Assembly (NCBI GenBank): GCA_029245955.1
Contig: JAQWOH010000035.1
Span: 1 to 47,716, forward strand
DNA length: 47,716 nt
Source: Fuerstiella sp.
Lineage (GTDB): Bacteria; Planctomycetota; Planctomycetia; Planctomycetales; Planctomycetaceae
Reading direction: 5' to 3'
Shown here: one piece after another, positions 45,002-47,716 of the stretch
How the letters are laid out: each line of letters begins with the position of its first letter
Position numbering within the stretch: position 1 is the first letter of the stretch
Translations under genes and position numbers: made by a program
Notes under the pieces: generated by a model
The model's database searches: none
Told to the model about the DNA's origin: nothing
Seen by the model: the letters and a program-made list of their open reading frames with translations, nothing else

Positions 45002-45768
45002 TGGAAGTTCTCGAATCGCTGCATGGCATACTGACCAGATACTCGCTCGTCACGGCGTTTGCTGTGATCGGGTTCACGGTGTGGATTTCCTATCGCCTGT
45101 CAGAACGTCTCACCCGCGGGCGGCTGCACGGATCGGCCATTGCCATTCTGCTTGGGCTGCTGCTGGCGTGGATTGGCGGAATCAGCACAGGTGGAAAGAA
45201 GGGAATCGCAGATATTGAAGTGCTGTCCGGAATCGGGGTGATGGGCGGCGCTATGCTGCGAGATCTGGCGATTGTCGCCACTGCATTCGGCGTGCGGATG
45301 GACGAATTCCGCAGGACAGGAGTCAGCGGTATTCTGGCGTTGTTTATCGGTGTCCTGATGTCCTTCGCCGTCGGAGCGTGTGTGGCGTGGGCCTTTGGAT
45401 ACCGCGACGCAGTCAGCATGACGACGATCGGTGGCGGAGCAGCAACGTATATTGTCGGTCCGGTGACCGGTAACGCACTGGGAGCAGATTCGGAGATCAT
45501 AGCGCTCAGTATCGCCGTCGGGCTAATCAAGTCCATCCTGGTCATGACGACCACTCCGTTTGTGGCCGGCTGGATCGGACTGAACAGTCCCCGGTCCGCG
45601 ATGATTTTCGGAGGCCTGATGGGAACAACCAGTGGTGTGGCTGGAGGACTGGCAGCAACAGATCCCGAACTGGTTCCCTACGGTGCGATGACAGCAACGT
45701 TTTACACAGGACTCGGATGTCTGCTGGGGCCGCTGGTTGTGTTCTTCGTCATTCGGGCCGTAGTGTGA
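44998..45768 (+). CDS. madM: Malonate transporter subunit MadM
   Basis: 256 residues with about seven to eight hydrophobic segments and several glycine-rich helices: GVMGGAMLRDLAIVATAFG, TTIGGGAATYIVGPVTGNAL and MIFGGLMGTTSGVAGGLAAT, characteristic of MadM. With MadL it forms the sodium-coupled malonate importer in the inner membrane. It ends 17 bases before the convergent DUF1559 gene with no obvious terminator between. Confidence 0.92.
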   Translation: MMEVLESLHGILTRYSLVTAFAVIGFTVWISYRLSERLTRGRLHGSAIAILLGLLLAWIGGISTGGKKGIADIEVLSGIGVMGGAMLRDLAIVATAFGVRMDEFRRTGVSGILALFIGVLMSFAVGACVAWAFGYRDAVSMTTIGGGAATYIVGPVTGNALGADSEIIALSIAVGLIKSILVMTTTPFVAGWIGLNSPRSAMIFGGLMGTTSGVAGGLAATDPELVPYGAMTATFYTGLGCLLGPLVVFFVIRAVV

Positions 45769-45785
45769 AACCGCGAGCACGTCGA

Positions 45786-46799
45786 TCAAAACTCATTCAG
45801 CGTCTCATTCTTACTGCGTGTACCCAGTCCACGCCAGATGCTCTGGTCAATATTTTCGGAAACAAACCTCGCAGAACCATCGACCAGAGCCACCTGAACG
45901 CCACCCTTGTGATAACTGCGTGACGTAACGATCGCGTAGCTGCGAACACCGTTGATGCCGTTGCGCCCTTCCTGCCATGAGTTGTAGTCGCAGTCAGGCA
46001 GCATAGTGGTCCCGTCGGAACAGGAGGTCGCCGCATTGGGCTGCATTGTTGTGGTGATCCCGTGATGGTGGACGCGACCATCCGGCCATTCGGTGTGGCC
46101 CGTGTTTTTGAACTGCATACCGCTGGCGATGATAGTTTCGGCTTCACTGACGGTTTGCGGAGCAGTTACGGACGACGGGCCACCGTTGCGACGGTAGGGT
46201 GTCCATGCTCGGACCTCGGCGACAAGAATGGTGTTGCTGGTGCCATCCGTAAACGCTGTCATGCGAAGTTTTGCGTTGGGGTAAAAAGCACCGTCGCCGC
46301 CTTTCCCCGTCGACGGGTCAAAGACGAACCACGTTCCAAAACTGAAACCGTAGTTGGTCGGGTACAGTTTGGGCCGCCCGGCGCCAGGATCCCTGGCAAC
46401 GTCACTCTTCGGATCACTCGGGCACGCATACACCGGAATCTTCAAGCCATCGATGGCATCCTGGAAATCCCACGCCGTCGTCAGATCGACCGAATTGTAC
46501 AAGCTGCCCTGGTCAAGAAACGGCAGAATCCGGCCGTGAACTCCCCAGCTTCCGTTGTTCCCCGTAGACACTGCGGCCACATCAAGGCAGGCGCTGGGTG
46601 GCAACACGGTTGCAACGTCAACGTAGTTGTGGACGGCCAGAGCGATCTGCTTCAGATGGTTTCTGCACTGGATACGCCGCGCCGCTTCACGCGCCTGTTG
46701 CACAGCCGGCAGCAGCAGTGCGATCAATACTGCAATGATCGCAATCACCACCAGCAGTTCAATAAGTGTGAACGCGCGGCGTATTGTTCTGTATGACAT
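45786..46799 (-). CDS. DUF1559 family pilin-like protein
   Basis: 337 residues from ATG 46799, with GGAAG about 8 bases upstream. The prepilin-type N-terminus reads [20 protein letters not shown], with the N-methylation motif and Glu at +5 after the Ala-Phe bond. The long C-terminal domain carries the DUF1559 H-X9-DG signature ([17 protein letters not shown]) near the end. DUF1559 proteins are among the most expanded families in planctomycetes, exported and probably surface-exposed, function unknown. Paralog of the next gene; separated from it by about 115 bases. Confidence 0.95.
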   Translation of the reverse strand: MSYRTIRRAFTLIELLVVIAIIAVLIALLLPAVQQAREAARRIQCRNHLKQIALAVHNYVDVATVLPPSACLDVAAVSTGNNGSWGVHGRILPFLDQGSLYNSVDLTTAWDFQDAIDGLKIPVYACPSDPKSDVARDPGAGRPKLYPTNYGFSFGTWFVFDPSTGKGGDGAFYPNAKLRMTAFTDGTSNTILVAEVRAWTPYRRNGGPSSVTAPQTVSEAETIIASGMQFKNTGHTEWPDGRVHHHGITTTMQPNAATSCSDGTTMLPDCDYNSWQEGRNGINGVRSYAIVTSRSYHKGGVQVALVDGSARFVSENIDQSIWRGLGTRSKNETLNEF

Positions 46800-46915
46800 C
46801 AATTCTCTTCCGGATGCATACGATTCTTTGTCGATTCAGATACCGCGACCAGTCACAAAAGGCCTGCCGACATCACGAATCATTCACCGCGTGAAAAACA
46901 GTCGTCTTTCCCGCA

Positions 46916-47716
46916 TCAAAATTCACCGATGACATTTCCGTCGTTCCGCTGACCGATGTTTCGCCACGTGCCAAGGTCAATATTCTCGCTGATACTGCGA
47001 CACGAACCATCAGCCAGCAGTGACTGCACGATACCAACATGCCAGCTGCGAGACGTCACGGCAGCATACGTCGGTCCGGTACAGGCCTTGTCCTCGCGAC
47101 ACGATGTATAGTCTCCTTCCGGCCCGGCCCCCCCGGGAACGACCACCTGAGCATTTGGCGGAAGAGTCACCGTCATGCCGGTCTGATGCACGCGACCATC
47201 AACCCACTCCGTGTGACCTGAGTTCGCTTTGTTGCTGCCGCCGGCACCGATCAACGCTTCCACTTCCGCGGGTGTTCCGGGAATCGTCGCTGTACCTGCA
47301 CTGCCGTCACGATTGTACGGAGTGAATGCCTTCACTTCAGAAAAACAAAGAGTGTTACTCATGCCGTCTGTGAAATCTCGTGAGCCAAATCGGGAGTTTG
47401 GGGCGAAGGCACCGTCACCGCCACGACCAAGAACGTTCTGCCAGACTCTCCAGGTCCCTCCATTGAAGCCGTAGTTGACCGGATAGTGAATCGCCGCACC
47501 GGTCGAGCTGTCGATACGTTGGGTGTCATTGACTTCGCTGGGACACAGGTACCCCACAATTCGCTGAGTGGCGATTCCTTCGTTGACCGGATCCCCGTAT
47601 GACAGTTTAAGGTCCATCTGGCTGTACAGGTTTGCTTCCTCCAGATACGGCAGGATCCTGGCATGAACCGACCATTCGCCTCCCGGAGTCCCGCTGGAAA
47701 CACCGAGACCGTCGGA
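46916..47716 (-). CDS. DUF1559 family pilin-like protein, N-terminus beyond window
   Basis: About 266 codons up to the right edge in one open frame; the start and prepilin leader are cut off. Conserved features are [58 protein letters not shown] and the H-X9-DG motif in [15 protein letters not shown]. Clearly paralogous to the neighbouring gene at 45786-46799, sharing the ENIDxxxWR ending. Probably part of a tandem array that continues beyond the window. Confidence 0.93.
   Translation of the reverse strand, partial: SDGLGVSSGTPGGEWSVHARILPYLEEANLYSQMDLKLSYGDPVNEGIATQRIVGYLCPSEVNDTQRIDSSTGAAIHYPVNYGFNGGTWRVWQNVLGRGGDGAFAPNSRFGSRDFTDGMSNTLCFSEVKAFTPYNRDGSAGTATIPGTPAEVEALIGAGGSNKANSGHTEWVDGRVHQTGMTVTLPPNAQVVVPGGAGPEGDYTSCREDKACTGPTYAAVTSRSWHVGIVQSLLADGSCRSISENIDLGTWRNIGQRNDGNVIGEF

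Noticed and set aside
45769..45785. Possible terminator between madM and DUF1559 genes
   Set aside because: Only 17 bases separate the convergent stops and no stem is visible.

Overview
The window looks like a chromosomal segment of a planctomycete (phylum Planctomycetota). The supporting genes are two DUF1559 pilin-like proteins with the H-X9-DG motif, a large secreted PSCyt/DUF1587 heme protein with a LamG insert, a PQQ beta-propeller protein, a Gfo/Idh/MocA oxidoreductase, and a PSP1 protein with a Gly/Cys tail. The genus cannot be fixed from the sequence. No tRNA, rRNA, CRISPR array, transposase, integrase or phage gene was seen, so this reads as ordinary chromosome rather than an island.

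Layout. 1-3224: truncated heme/LamG protein and a secreted protein with 24 cysteines. 3703-8707 (minus): three translationally coupled genes, DUF58, TgpA-like transglutaminase, nitrilase-family hydrolase. 8962-13686: SDR dehydrogenase, an anti-sigma-like membrane protein, an oxidoreductase with a small partner, and a PSP1 protein. 14024-20265: threonine dehydrogenase, PIG-L deacetylase, PP2C phosphatase, a sigma-54 activator with a GAF domain, and a group-2-like sigma-70 factor. 20349-25488 (minus): PQQ propeller protein, PhoD-like phosphatase, a 786-base gene-free stretch with two perfect inverted repeats, then a di-heme peroxidase coupled to a small Cys/His-rich secreted protein. 25772: Nudix hydrolase.

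26339-42342 is the most interesting part: a divergent hybrid type II secretion / type IV pilus-like locus. The minus-strand operon encodes an HD-GYP protein and four minor pseudopilins, three of them carrying large extra domains (CBM4_9-like, PKD, and LamG-like). The plus-strand operon encodes GspG, a single-domain response regulator, a membrane histidine kinase, a STAS protein, GspE with a MshEN-like N-terminus, GspF, a small membrane protein and PilM/N/O/P-like proteins. No secretin or prepilin peptidase is in the window. The gene set suggests an envelope machine with glycan-binding or adhesive tip pilins, controlled by a local two-component/STAS module and possibly by cyclic di-GMP.

42391-45768: a small charged ORF, a strongly structured GC-rich stretch, then acpP-fabF behind a promoter that overlaps a 9-bp-arm inverted repeat, followed by the malonate transporter pair madL-madM. 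The window ends with two tandem DUF1559 genes on the minus strand, the second cut by the right edge.
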